Source: Porpolomopsis calyptriformis (lineage: Eukaryota > Basidiomycota > Agaricomycetes > Agaricales > Hygrophoraceae). Taken from it: DNA of 64,000 nucleotides. Of the stretch, positions 9,796 to 22,400 are shown one piece after another. Below the pieces are notes generated by a model that worked only from the letters and a program-made list of their open reading frames with translations, did no database searches and had not been told where the DNA came from. How positions within the stretch are numbered: the first letter of the stretch is position 1; each line of letters starts with the position of its first letter. The stretch covers positions 3,162,001 to 3,226,000 of the forward strand of contig OX621163.1 in assembly GCA_951640195.1 (NCBI GenBank). The letters are read 5' to 3'. The position numbers and the translations under genes were made by a program.

Positions 9796-10106
9796 CTATG
9801 ATACCTGTTGATTGTCTACAACATCCATACTACATAATAAGTCTAGCAACTCTTCAGTTTTTGCGGATGACACCAGCTCCTTGATTGCAGCTGTGCTTGC
9901 CCTCTCAATAGAATAGTCCTCCTCTTTTGCAATCCAATGTCCCAAAAAATCAAGCTGGTCTTGTTTGTATAAATGCTTGAGGACCTGAAGAACTTCTAAT
10001 GTTGCCGCAGACAAAAGGCTCCATTGAAGAGCACATGTCTCTTTGCTTGAAGAGAAGATGCGTTCACAAGGAACAGATGATGCATCAGCAAAAGTGCGAT
10101 AAGTTT
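9796..10106 (-). pseudogene. hAT transposase C-terminal fragment
   Basis: Read on the minus strand from about 10,106, the frame holds the hAT dimerization signature ASSVPCERIFSSSKET, then CALQWSLLSAATLEVLQVLKHLYKQ and an acidic tail. Only about 100 residues of the C-terminus are present; the catalytic region is absent, so this is a truncated relic. The tail VLKHLYKQDQLDFLGHW matches the usual distance after the SSVPCER motif. No terminal repeats could be defined. Confidence 0.75.
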
Positions 10107-10712
10107 ACCTGACTAGGTAAGGTCATCCAAGGCCCACCTTCCCCACCTAGTTGACAATCTTGTTACTGAAAATTACATAGCAATCCCCTCACAATAGCAA
10201 TCAGGTAAAGCTCTCCCAAAATTTTCATTTCGACAATAAAAGCTGACCTTGACCTGGGCGGCTGACATGGTGAACATTACCTATCCCACCAAGGTAAGGG
10301 GCATCATACCAAGTTTACCAAGTTCCGACAGCCTTACAATCTCACTCAAGATGATTAAAGAATCCAATGTAAACAAGGCAGGGCAAGGTTGTTCACGACA
10401 GGCAAGGCAAACTAAAGCTGGATGGGAAGAGCAATGATGTTCAACTTATTTGAAGTTTGTAGATTGAAAGAATCTTGTTCCAATAAAGCAATTCTATTTA
10501 CAACATGTAATCGACCATAATAAGAGCAAGGAAGCAGGTATCTTGCAACAGCACATGCCAATCACGATTAAAAGAAAAGAAAGCTATCCTAGCGTGAATC
10601 GAGACTTCAGCTAACGCACAGTATATCGAATGTGTGGAATTAACTATCGAAAACTGCAGTCAGAAGCATCCGGAGCATGAATGAATGAGACACACAATGG
10701 ACCTTCGGTGTT
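10107..10712. other. Intergenic, no gene seen
   Basis: The stretch has stops in all frames apart from short openings. It contains some ACCTAG/CTAGGT-type short inversions near 10,111-10,155 but nothing I can name. Confidence 0.4.
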
Positions 10713-12563
10713 TTACCTTGCACCTTTCCGAGTGCGCTTTCCCTTCTTTTTGGATTTGGTAGAGCCTTCCATGTTTTCATCGTTCCCGTTATGATTACAG
10801 ATCTTAGCTTTCTTCTGCGGAGCGTCAAAGTCATTGCCGTTTTCGGTTTTGCTGTCGTTATATCTAAGAGATCCAGGTTGATCATGGGAGGAAGAGTGAT
10901 GGTCATTATCCGGAAGGGGGGAGTCACCGCTGGTGTGCAAGTCATCTCCATGGCGGATTTCTTCAGGAACGTAGTCACTGTTGTTATCGTGAACATCGCA
11001 GTTGTTGGTATCCCCACCAGCATCGCCATGTTGTTGAGTTAAGTTGCCAGGGTTATCACCGCCACAAACATCATTAGGATCTTGTTGGTTGCCAGTTGAC
11101 TGAGCTTGTGCCGCTTCTTTTAATTTCTGGCATTGACATCGTTGTGCAAATATATTTGCTATGTCATCGTCCATAGGGTCGGCCATGCTTTGTTCAGTTG
11201 CAGACAGCATTGAAAATATCTGCCTGTTGAGAATGAGGGTGGATGAAGAGATTAGTTATCGTAAGACTTACTTGTCCCACCATTCCAATATCTCCACAGC
11301 CCATTCATCCTCCGAATTGGTTTCAAAAAGTTGAACAATATTGTTGAAGAATTCTTCCTTGGCGAAAATACTGTCTTCGAGTCGCCAATCGTCCTCCGCG
11401 CAAAGAAACCAGTGAGTCTGCTGGCTGTCAGCACCAAAACAAAATGGGTATTGAATCTTTTACATGTAGCGCGGCATATGCAATTGTCCTCAGCACAACG
11501 TGAGTGAGGCCATTGAGTCTCGCTTGGCCAGACTTCCTATGGCTTGGACCATTTGTGTCCTTTGCAGCTGACGATGGGGAGGTGAAGATATGCTTCCAAG
11601 TCTAGTACCGACTATTAGAATGATAGATGTTGATAATAAGATTACAGCGAAAACTCACGCGGACAAGTAAAGCGCCACAGCATAACCCCCTTTCCAAGTT
11701 CTCGGGATCATGTTGATCATCTTGATACAGAAAGCATGGCAGATCTGTGGCCTTGATAGCAATCCTGCCATCTTTGACTTTCTGCAAAAACCTAGAAAGA
11801 ATGTTGTGAGTTATAGATGTTGAACGTGGCAGCAAGAAATGATTTGACATAGGATGATCAGCATCATATTTGTGGATGTACTTGAGTGGGCAGAGCAGAC
11901 GGCCTAATACTGGATGATTGAATCCTCGCGATTCGGCTTTGGAACTCTTGGTTGAAATTGGGGGCTCAAGCGGGATAGTGAGAGTGACGTATGCGAGACC
12001 ATCATCTCGTAAGCTGCCACAGTCATCTGATCTTGCATTTTTAAGTGCTTTGGTCATCTAGACAAATGTCAGTTAGCATCATCGACAGAGTATGACTTAC
12101 ATTCTTAGCAAGAGCGATGAGCTTGTCCAGATGTTTAATGAATTTGTGAAGATTGTTCTTGAAATCTGGCAAACTTCTTATGATGCACGAGAATATATAC
12201 TTGTAGTCTTCGTGCCGTTTCGCTGTAAGTCTCCAAATGTATCGTAGTATGATCATAACAACGAATGGAATGTGAGAACTTACTGATTCTCGCCTGCTTC
12301 ATTACTAGGGTCTTGCAAGGATGACTGGATGCCTACTTCAAATACATCATAAAAATAAATGAAAGGGTCTTCGCTGCGACAGAGCCATCGAGCCAACTTG
12401 ATGTAGGGGTCGAGAACCATCGATCTGGATTGCTGTAAGAAATCATTCAATGATAGATTGTAAAAACCTACTGTTTTTTTTGGTATCGCTTGTGATCTAA
12501 TATTTGAAACAATGTCACGACGTGTCCGTGGGGAACCAGGTGATCAGAATCAGTGTCAGACAT
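10713..12563 (-). CDS. Seven-exon fungal protein, DUF6698-like
   Basis: On the minus strand the exons are 12472-12563, 12284-12424, 12101-12230, 11659-12057, 11464-11601, 11272-11417 and 10713-11223. The introns (43-57 nt) have GT-AG ends and all phases agree, giving about 518 residues without a stop. Landmarks are ARWLCRSEDPF, ARSDDCGSLRDDGLAYV, HPVLGRLLCP, GRIAIKATDLPCFLYQDD, the WKHIFTSPSSA box and EILEWWDKQIF. The tail is acidic, Asn/Asp/His-rich and ends with a basic patch (KSKKKGKRTRK) that could be a nuclear signal. The WKHIFTSPSSA and WW..QIF boxes are typical of a large Agaricomycete family of unknown function (I believe DUF6698). It lies in the same orientation as the gene at 13,050. 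Confidence 0.7.
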
Positions 12564-13049
12564 TGTAGAGAGCAATGAGAGTGAAAGGTCCAAGAGGGTT
12601 GGGCCATGTCTGATTCGGGAACATCCCAATGTTCCAGAGTTAAATATCAGTACTAGATAAACAATCATAGTGAGCTATAGATCTTGCAAGTGACAATCAC
12701 GAGATGGGTACCAAGTTGAACTATGCCAGTACTATGCACATTATGCATGATACTATGGCTTTCGAGCTGTGTCCTGGCTCGATCTAAATGTTACTTTCTT
12801 GCCAAAGTCCATAGCAGTTTTGAAGCTACCCAGTAGCATTGTGGGCCACAATGCTCAGTCACGCCGATCATCAATACAATACAATGCATTGTAGAAAGGA
12901 CCTTCTACAGTAATTAGGTATGCCAACATAGTGAGATGAAACCACAATATAAACAACTTTGTGGAGACTTGAAGGGAGATGATTGACGTCAAGCTGAGAT
13001 GTGATAGGTTAGATTGCATGCCAGCACATGTGACGATTCGCAAACAGAG
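12564..13049. other. Spacer between two minus-strand genes
   Basis: No coding signal is seen. It is the likely promoter region of the gene ending at 10,713. I see no clear TATA box. Confidence 0.4.
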
Positions 13050-14671
13050 TCAACGGAAGCTGTCTGTGCCCTGTCGACGAAGGGTGTTAGAGTATTCAAC
13101 GACTGAGAGGGAAGATGAACCTACCACTGGGTTGCCCTTTGCTGCCACGAAGCATTGAATCTCGGAGCGTAAAACTCACGGTGAGTTTGAACACCCTGGG
13201 CAACCTTCAGAGCTTTGACGTATATATCTGCGTACGTATTGCATTGCGCTTGGATAGTGACGTGAGTGCCTGTCACCCACTCATCAATGCAGTTCTTTAT
13301 CTGTGAGGGTATTAACACACGAGACAGATCTAAAAACGATCACGCACGAGGGCCACTGTTAAAGCAATGACACAGATTGGTACCGCTTTGAGAAAATGTT
13401 CTGGAAAAAGCTTGTGATACATCTTTTTCTCGTAAAAGAAACTCTGGATAGACTCCAGAATGGCAGGATGGCTGAAATGGTCCCAGTTATGCTATTGCTC
13501 GAATGCATCAGTAACGATGGGTGTGAATAAGAACAATATGCGAGCGCACATCAGGACCTAAATTGCTGTGTAGGTAGATATTGTGTGGGTCATTAATAAG
13601 GCTCTCATATAGCTGGACATTCTTGGCAACGTTGTCAGTGAATCCATAATGTTTCTTGACGATAGGGCAGATGAGCTGTTTGTATTCACCACGAAATGAT
13701 GACCCCTCCATTTGAAGCTGTGTAGGATAGGATCATGTCTTCATGCCATTATATGAGTAAGACGGGACATATGATGCTCTTCATCGCATCGTCGATATTA
13801 TGACCTGTTTAACAAGAAGTGATTAATCAACAAATGATTGATGAGTGGAACTTGCCCTTTTCCAGTGTGACATTTCTCCTTTGGAACTTCCCATAGACTT
13901 CGTTCAGACAATTGGTGGCCTCGGTCAGTGCACTGGCTGGGCTTGGGAATGCGTTCTTGACACTTAGGAATATATGATAAAGCGTTTTAGCTTCTTCTAT
14001 AAGTGCTTTCCAATGTACGGTGTTCTTGTAGTAGTGGAGTTGCATGGACTTGGCATTTTCAATGGTGGGTACCTTTATAGAGTTTCGCGGTTGACGGATC
14101 TTCCCATTCGAGGACATATCACTGGTGCTTGATGTGGTAGGTTGAGATGACGATTTAGCAAGGCCTAATGCGTCTAGCCCTGGCACGACAGTTGTATCCA
14201 TGTGATCTTGGGAAACACCAGTCAGCCAATTTCCATCATCCATGTAAGGGGTTGGAGCAAAGGTTCCTCCCACATCCAGAAGAGCTGGATCTATACACAG
14301 TTTGGGATAGTATTTTGCCGCTTCGGTGTCATCGGAGGACGTCCAAGTTCCCTAATGGAGATTAGCAGATGAAATCATGTGAGTACGTATAACTTGTGAA
14401 GCGTGATACCATTTCTGTCGTTCCAGAAGGAACGCTAAAATATGGCAGGTCTGGCGGAACCAAACAGGGTGCAGTGTGAGGCGGCTGAGACTTGGGGTCG
14501 CAATCCTCAGGCAAGGAAAGATCAGGAGGAGGGCCTACAAGGTGATTACATGGTATAAAACGAAATGTATATATAACACAACTAACCTGCACCTCAATCA
14601 CATTTAGACCTTTTCTTAGAGCAACTCGAAACAGATTTCGTCCTCTTTTTCCCCGAACCAGGTAGGGACAT
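13050..14671 (-). CDS. Nine-exon fungal protein, DUF6532-like
   Basis: The minus-strand exons are 14602-14671, 14410-14534, 13856-14351, 13764-13804, 13550-13717, 13348-13491, 13180-13300, 13125-13141 and 13050-13070. Phases agree and give about 400 residues. Exon 3 ends at a GC-AG intron and exon 4 at a weak donor, so these two ends are least sure. The N-terminus is basic (GKKRTK and KKRSK), a possible nuclear signal. The second half contains CPIVKKHYGF, FSHPAILESIQSFFYEK, VPICVIALTVAL and NCIDEWVTG, the layout I associate with DUF6532. Function is unknown. No in-frame stop is present. Confidence 0.65.
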
Positions 14672-15086
14672 CGAGATAGATTCTAGCGAGTGTAGAGTAT
14701 TAAGTGTGAGCAACGACAGTGAGGTAGAATGAGTTTAGAGTTCAAGTTGTGTTTTGTAGATGATAACATACAAGCTAGATGGAGCTAGGTCGACTCTATG
14801 GATTCGTGGTTACCATATCCATTCGCAGTCATATTCCTGACTTGAGATATCCAATTCCTGGAAGTCTCATGGATCGACAATAGGTGGAAAGGTCTTGTTT
14901 CATTGCTGATGCAGATGACCTATACCTACGGAGAAAGCGATTGCAAGCAATGAGATCATCCAGGTTTATACTGAGTCTGGGTTCTAACTTGGAAGTGCCA
15001 CCCGCAGTGGCCGGAACCCTCACTTGCTTTGGCACATCCAGAGACAGACCGACGGGTCGGGGAACAGTCACATTGTTACGCAAGCA
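14672..15086. other. Divergent intergenic region
   Basis: This lies between the minus-strand gene starting at 14,671 and the plus-strand gene starting at 15,087, so it may hold both promoters. Overlapping open frames exist on both strands but show no recognisable protein. Confidence 0.4.
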
Positions 15087-15968
15087 ATGCAAGAACTGCC
15101 TTCACCTTCACCCCAAGCTGGCCAATCCAAAGTCCAGGGTAGAGGTCACGGAAAGTCTCATAGTGGACTTGGTAAATATTTGCGTGCTTGAGGGAGAGGT
15201 TATAGGTTAGGGAGACCCGCTGAATTTGGGAAACGATTGTTGTTGGAGGGAGAGGGTGAGGAAGGGGATGATGATGATAAGGAGGCAGCAGCGGAACAAG
15301 CTATAAAGTATCACACAAGAAAGCTTGGAACAAATGCAGATCGTTATGTTGAACCAGAGCCAGAGCTCGATTCAGATGGTATGCTCAGGTTATCTTTTTC
15401 AACTGTTATCTGATTTCGCATTTACAGGCAAAGAAATACAGGAGCCTGAGGTGGATCTATCATCTTTCCTTGAAAAACAACGGCTATCAGATTTGAATGC
15501 ACACTCCTTGCTGGAATCGGACACACTTGAGGATGAGAAAGAGATCGATCATAGCCTTCCCCACATTTCCTCGCGTCCAGCCCCGAGCACTCGAACATCA
15601 AGGAAAGGTCAGGTACATTCCATTGAGTGGGACGACGAGTTGGAGCAACTGTGTCATGAAAAGGATGCTGCCGATGCTTACAGAGGTAATTATCGCAGTC
15701 CCTTGCTCGTCACCTAGGAAGTGGATGACCTGGTGTCTCAATTCTAGATTTAAAATTGCGTTTACGAGCCAAACAAGTCGGTGGGGTTGGCCGGTGGGGA
15801 TATCTTGAGTTTTCGTTGTTGCCTGAAACTGTATCGAAAGCGTTCGATCCCTCTCCTTTCGCAGAAAAGGATGACGTGGAACTTCACCCCTTTCCTGGAG
15901 AAAACGTATCATCTGGCAAAGCTCCGAAAGAAGAGATGCAGGAGTTCCTAGACGGCTTATTGGACTAA
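15087..15968 (+). CDS. Four-exon conserved hypothetical, charged
   Basis: The model has exons 15087-15171, 15211-15378, 15428-15685 and 15748-15968 with introns of 39, 49 and 62 nt, giving 243 residues with agreeing phases. The sequence is acidic and helical: GRPAEFGKRLLLEG, a run of Asp, YHTRKLGTNADRYVEPEPELD, PEVDLSSFLEKQRLSDL, KGQVHSIEWDDELEQL and a tail ending EFLDGLLD. The constrained pattern of charged blocks suggests a real cellular gene rather than a transposon. I do not recognise the family. The first exon is the weakest part; translation could start further upstream. Confidence 0.6.
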
Positions 15969-16667
15969 ATCAAGTGATGGGATTAAAAGGTCACCAAGAG
16001 AGTCGGAAGATGGCCTCCCTCGTGTCTCATTCCTGTTCATAACCCCTCCTTGGAAGCTACCCATTCGGCGACCCGACTGGTCACCCTAACTCCCTGGCAT
16101 CCACTCACCCTGGGCGACGTTCGCTTCGACTTTCTCTTCTCAGAGTTCTAATCAGGCGACCTGATGTATCCACCCCATTCTCTCCTGCTTGACACATCTA
16201 TTGTTGTGGACAAAGACAAGTATCTGTTGTCCCCCTTATTATTGGACCTATCTATAGGTTAGAGGCTTTTATCAAGACTAACGAATCTCGAAATCATCCC
16301 GCCTATCAGATCAAATACTCGGTTTTGCCCCTAACCTAACCGCGACTTGGCCTCCGGTCATGGGGGGTAGGTGATTGTCAACCCGGATGACTCGAAGTCA
16401 GTGTCAAGAGTGACTTTCGAGGAATGCTTGAAGAAGGGCTGTCCCCATCTCCTGCCACACTCCGCTTATACTGGTTACTAGTAACACACATGTTGTATTG
16501 GGGATTCAAGGATGCTATATTCAGATTCCTCAGTTTGAAGTGCATGCGGCAACTACTGTATGACTAAGCACCAGAAATAGAAAAAACAAAACAAAATGAA
16601 ATACAAAACTGGAACAATCACATTAATAGGGTGCCAGAATCCTTGTCAAGCAAGGGGATTCATATAT
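15969..16667. other. Intergenic, no gene seen
   Basis: No ORF or repeat of note is seen. The stretch is pyrimidine rich on the plus strand in its first half. Confidence 0.4.
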
Positions 16668-18500
16668 CTACATGGAAATAAACAAATACAATAGAAGTCC
16701 TAGAATCAGAACCTCGATAAATGTATGAGCATGACAAAGAATCGTTCTGGGGCGATCTTCAGTCTGTGAGAGGAATAAGATGATATCGAAACACAAAAAT
16801 AATTGACTCACCTTCCATTGCGATTTGGTACATAAAGCAACATCAGCCAGCAACGAATCAACTAAAACAGTCTTTTGCTCAGCCTCAAGTCCGAGACAAT
16901 CCAACTTTCGCAGCCAGCAAGCGCGAAGGGTTATTTTGATGTCATCCCTAAGATGGGCATTGCTGGTTGTCGCTCGTGCAACACCACCCCAACCTATATC
17001 ACCAACCACCAGATCGCCAGTAAATTGGTTACCTGAGACAACTTCTTGCTTGACCGCAAGGACACCAACTCAGTGTTGCTTTCCATATGGTGTCAGAAAA
17101 GGGGTAGGAGAGTGAAGAACTCCTTTTCTGTGGGACAACTGGACTAACAGCGTGTCTGGATTTTCATCCAATAGCTCCTACTGGTAATCGTAATCATCTT
17201 GAAAGCGAACGATATATCGATTCCAAATATCTTGCGAATGATACTTGAAATGAAAATGTGAACTTCCGGGTGCCAGAGGCACAGGGACAAGTAAGACTTG
17301 AGATCGACAGTCCATATTGCTAAACCTTTGACCTTGGTGTGAACCCATTATGCCTCACTGATTGTTGATATACCGAGAGAGGGCAATATTATCGCCAAAT
17401 GTTTGTATAAGACATGCAATGGCGTGATTGAAGTGGGTTGGTGATCCTGTTAGGCAGTGCGGAGGAAGGTACACGTCGAAGTTCAATTCATTCGCTGGTG
17501 ATCGATTGGCCTGATGAACTTCCAGCAATGACCCAGGGCAGCGGATCATGAGCGAGAATCCCCCATCAAGCCGATCCAAAACTGTGAGCTATGACAGATG
17601 TGAGTGGACTGCAGAGGACGAACAAAATACATACCGCGTCAAAGATATCATGCAGGGTTTGCTCAAGAAACTGCGCTTTCATATTTTGGTCTCCCTCCAT
17701 GAAACTGATATGATGCGGATGTATACCACTATCATGCTTAGCGCCGTGTTAGTTGTCACGATGGATATTATAGCGAAGATAACTGCGAGCCGCGGCCAAG
17801 TTGTGGGGCGAAGCTTTAGGAGAGAAAGAAGCAGTGATGTTCCGCAAGGCAGGTAAGACAGAAGATGGGCTATATTTCAGGTGGTCAGACATGATTCACA
17901 CTTCATGAAGGAAAGACTCAGGACTTCACTGGGGCTGTTCTTGTTGTACGCTGAATCCAAGCTCATAGTAGAAATGGTTGACGCCATAGACGTTCATAGT
18001 AACCTGCTTACTACTCACTAGCTTCCAAGCAATGACCCAGCATCTTTGCCAGGGTGTTTGCCTCTAAATCTCAAGCCTACTACTCGTATGCACAGTCTTC
18101 CTGTAACAAGTAAGCATGAACCTATGAACCTTTATACACAACTCTTGTTTGGGAAGATGCCACTGTCAAATGAGGGCTCCCAACCATTCAATATGCCGGT
18201 GTGAGGCTAAATTCTGAATATTACACCAGGACTCTTACCTTGTTCGATGCAGATTTCCATGGCAATGTTAAAACTATTTGCAAGGATACAATGCACAATG
18301 TGACGGAAATACATCATCATGAGCTCAAGGTAGCTCACCAGAATATCGCCAACAGGCATGACGAGATGACGAGAAACTAAATGCCCTATATGAGGAGGTC
18401 CATTCTCTCCGTCATCAAAATGGTGACCTCTCGAAAGACGTTGGAATCCATCAACATCGATCTGCCATCTTTTCCATCTGCCCAAATTCAGTTGGACATT
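16668..18500 (-). other. Probable spliced minus-strand gene, model unresolved
   Basis: Several minus-strand openings look coding but I could not join them. One (about 18,320-18,500) encodes LNLGRWKRWQIDVDG, GHHFDDGENGPPHIGHLV and SRHLVMPVGDIL ahead of a GTGAGC donor. One (17,355-17,579) ends IALSRYINNQ. One (about 16,810-17,030) contains VGDIGWGGVARATTSNAHL and LVDSLLADVALCTKSQWK ahead of a GTGAGT-like donor. The spacing suits one gene with several introns. Frame breaks cannot be excluded and no domain is recognised. Confidence 0.35.
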
Positions 18501-18818
18501 TCTTCCCCAGCTGGAAGCTAGAAGCTGGGGAATCTCAGGTCGGCCTAGGTGAAAATATGAAGAATACGAGTCCGAGCAGTCTAGTCAGTCTAGTCAGACT
18601 GTCTCCATCGGTTTCAGGCCTGAGCGTAAGAGGGCACATTGTTAGACTTTCTCTTAATCTCTCCACGAAAGTTGTAACCTTGCTTAGTCTTAATAATAAA
18701 TGACAATAGTACACAATGGTACAACAGTTTATATGAAAGTGACAATGATATAGGCAGAACAAGTACATGTCTGCAAGCAATGTTTGTGGCGTCTCCTCCA
18801 CTGCGTGGTCCAGCTTCC

Positions 18819-19416
18819 TCAGCTCTCGGTCTCTCTATCATCAAAATAGTTGCCGTCGCATGGGTCTAGCTCGAATGTTTGATACTCCATGTGAGCAAAG
18901 ATCACTGGTAGCCCCTTTTCCCGGATACTTGCCCGAATACTCCCTACATTTGCATCTGCTGCAGTCAATCTTTCCTGTGCCTTTTCTAGTTCTTTGCGAA
19001 ATATCTGCACACCTAGAAGATACTTCTGCAACTGCTTCTCAGCAAGGTCCTTCTCTGCTTGATAAATGGCTCGGATAGTGTGGATGAAGAGCATGATGTG
19101 AGTGGCATCTTCAGCGGTGGTCGGTGGAGGGAAGAGATCGACATTATTTCCAACATGCAACCATTCCTGTAAATATGAAAAAATGACATTAAATTCATAG
19201 AGATGTCAGGTCAAGACTCACATGGGGCGATCTATCTCCGAGTCCAGGTTCAGACATCAGGATGGAATGAGTAGGGCTGGATGTAGACCTGCATAAGTGA
19301 AGAAAATTCAATAATTGGTTCATGCACAGATACTCACATTGCGTTGAAACATAAAATTGAGTTGAAGACGGAATGTTTGGATCATGTGATTTACTCCCCC
19401 GATTTTTAGCCACCAT
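18819..19416 (-). CDS. Two-exon coiled-coil hypothetical protein
   Basis: Exons are 19222-19416 and 18819-19166, separated by a 55-nt intron (GTGAGT to TTTACAG) in phase 0; the product is about 180 residues. The second exon encodes a long helical, heptad-like stretch (AEKDLAEKQLQKYLLGVQIF through KELEKAQERL) followed by FELDPCDGNYFDD. The ATG at 19,416 is 35 bp from the ATG of the divergent Plavaka transposase pseudogene at 19,451. The two may therefore share a promoter, and this small gene may belong to that element. No known domain. Confidence 0.5.
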
Positions 19417-19450
19417 ATGGATGTAGTGTGGCTGCTCAGACTATTGCTTA

Positions 19451-22400
19451 TGACTGCCCTATGTTTATCTTGCAAGAAGTCATTCAAAAACAATCAAGGA
19501 CTCACTAAACACCAGAATACATGCCAGTCACTGCATCCAGATATCACACACCTGCTCCGGAAACAAGTAGAACAACATAAGCGCGAAAGACCTACAAAGA
19601 TTGCTCGCTGGGTAGGAGGAGATGTTGCGGAGGAGAGGAATGCTTCAGTTTGGCGTACTGAAGATGTTTCTCCATGCAACTCAAGCATAGTGGGTATTGG
19701 AGGCTTTGGGTCAGAGATTGGAGATCAGGGCTTCGAGGCAAGCAAGCTTTCCTTCAGTCATGAGAGTAGTGATTTAATTATTATTTAGCCTGAGCCAGAA
19801 CCGCTGAATCCACTACGCACGACATCTTCTGGTCGACGTCGAAGATTCCCTCAACGATTTCAAGATTATCTTCCCTCACTTTCAACTCAAGTCCCCCATA
19901 TGCCTGTGCCTATTCCACGCAAGCGCCAGCCCTCGTCTCAGCCAAATACAGCCATTGATGATGAATGTGAGGTTATTAACAAGGAGTTCTCTGAGCCGGA
20001 GCCCCTACATTTCAAGACAGACACTGATGATTTTAGCCTCTATCGCCTCTATCCAACTATCCCATCCCGGATCCCAGATCAAGATATCTCGTTAGATTCT
20101 GTATGCGATACGCCAGGACTAGCCATCTCTGAGAACTACTCTGGAAATTGGACGTCTGGCCTTAGCTCATCGTTTTCTGACACTATGAAAAGCTTCTTTG
20201 CTCCATTTCAAAATGCGACAATATTTCTGCTCATGCATTGGTTCTATGGACGCTCAAACGCTAAGTCGATTGCCGATTTGGACAGTCTTGTGAACGACGT
20301 GATCCTTTCAGAAGACTTTGATCAGCAAGATCTTCAATCCTTCAGTGTAGCTCGAGAACTCCGCCAACTTGACAATTATACTGAACATCCAGGATTTTCC
20401 ATACAAGATGGCTAGAATGAGGCTTCGGTGTCCTTACACTTACCAGCCGAAGGTGTCAGCAATGCATCAGAAGCTGATGCACCAATATTCAAAGTTGACG
20501 GTATTTTTTATAGGTGATTGACTGAAGTCATCAAATCAGTCTTTCAGAGTAGCGTCACTATGACGTTTCACCTCAAGCCTTTTCGGCTGTTCTGGAAACC
20601 TTCAGAAGACCAACCAGAACAACGGGTTTATACTGACCTGTTCAACTCAGATGCCTTTCTCAATGAGTATGAGAAACTCAAGTCCCAACCCTCAGATCCA
20701 AGTTGCAAGCTTGAAACTGTAATTGCACCTATTATGATATGGTCGGATAGCACTCACCTAGCCAACTTTGGCACAGCGTCACTGTGGCCTATCTACATAT
20801 ATTTTGGCAACCAATCAAAATATACGTGAGGGAAACCAACATCATTTGCGGGGCATCACATTGTCTATATGCGCTTGGTGGGTCAACCATTAATATCCTC
20901 AAACCTCATATGAACTCACAATATTTTAGTTACCTGATATGATACAAGATGCTTACAGAAAAATATTTGGCAAGAGTGCAACTGCTGCCATCCTCACTCA
21001 TCTCAAATGCGACCTTGTGCATGGAATCTGGAGGCTAGTACTCAACAGCGACTTCCTACATGCTTATAAACATGGTATTGTTATCAAATTTGCAGATGGT
21101 ATCTTGCGACGCATCTTCCCCCCATTTTTTACTTATTCCGTGGATTATCCTGAGAAGTACTCGTTTTACGCATGTCATGAATGAGACTAACTGTATGCTT
21201 AGAGTCCTCTTGGCCTCCATCAAGTCTCTTGGATGATGTCTATGTCCTCGTTGTTTGATTGAAAAAGATCAGGTCAGTGTGCTTGGAACTACAGCAGACA
21301 GGCAATGACAGAACAACATACGGAAGGATGATGCTCCAAGGCAGAGCATGGTGAAGCAGGTCCGCCACTGGATTTTCGAGACAGGATGCAGCGTAATGAG
21401 TTCCGCCATCGAGAAACTCCTTGGGGCGATGTCAACAGTACTGACTTTGGTATGTTTCTTTTACTTCCTGGATGGCCTAAGCTCACCATCAACTGGAGAA
21501 TGCGTTTTCCAAGACGCTTTCACAGTTTGATTTCAATTTTTATTCAATGTTCGTTCCCGATCAACTTCATGAATTTGAACTTGGCATATGGAAGGCGGTG
21601 TTTACTCATCTCATGTGACTTCTCTATGCTGTTGGAAACGACACCATCCAAAAGTTAAATAAAAGGTAAATTGCCAAATGTGCCAGCAGAATGAGATGAT
21701 AGATATAGATGTTGCGATAGATATCGACAAGTTCCAACGTTTGGAAGAAGTACCATACGCCGTTTCAACAACAACGCGTCGGCCATGAAAAAGTTGGCAG
21801 TGAGGGACTTTGAGGACTTACTGCAGGTAATATTCCATCTTTGATGTATATGATCCTTTCCTGACAAGACATTGCAGTGCGCTATCCCGGTTTTCAAGGG
21901 CCTCCTTCCTTCCCCTCACAATGAAATTGTTCTCGATCTACTTTTCATTCTCGCTACTTGGCATGCACATGCCAAGCTTCGCTTGCACACGGATATCACC
22001 CTCAAGTCCTTTGACACAACGACAACAGAACTAGGGCGAGTCATGCGATATTTCAAGAAAAAGACTTGTGCAGCTTTCAAGACAAAAGAGCTTCCGCATG
22101 AGGAGGCTGCTCGTGGGCGATGCACAGCTGCATTGGCAGTGAAAGGCAAAGAAAGGGCAACGACTTCGGCCAAAGACCACATTCAGACAAGCGGTGCAAG
22201 GGAAAAGAAATTCAGTATGTCAACATACAAGCTACATGCCCTCGGTGATTATGTGAAGTCGATCCAGCTGTTTGGAACCACTGACAACTATACTATGCAA
22301 GTGGTATGTCCACCGTGGTTCTCACTTGCCAGAACTGACATAGCATATCTAGGGTGAGCTTGAGCATCAGAGAGTTAAATGCTTTTATTTGCATACTAAC

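Noticed and set aside
16300..16400. Telomere-like CTAACC repeats
   Set aside because: Only two imperfect CTAACC units; no array.
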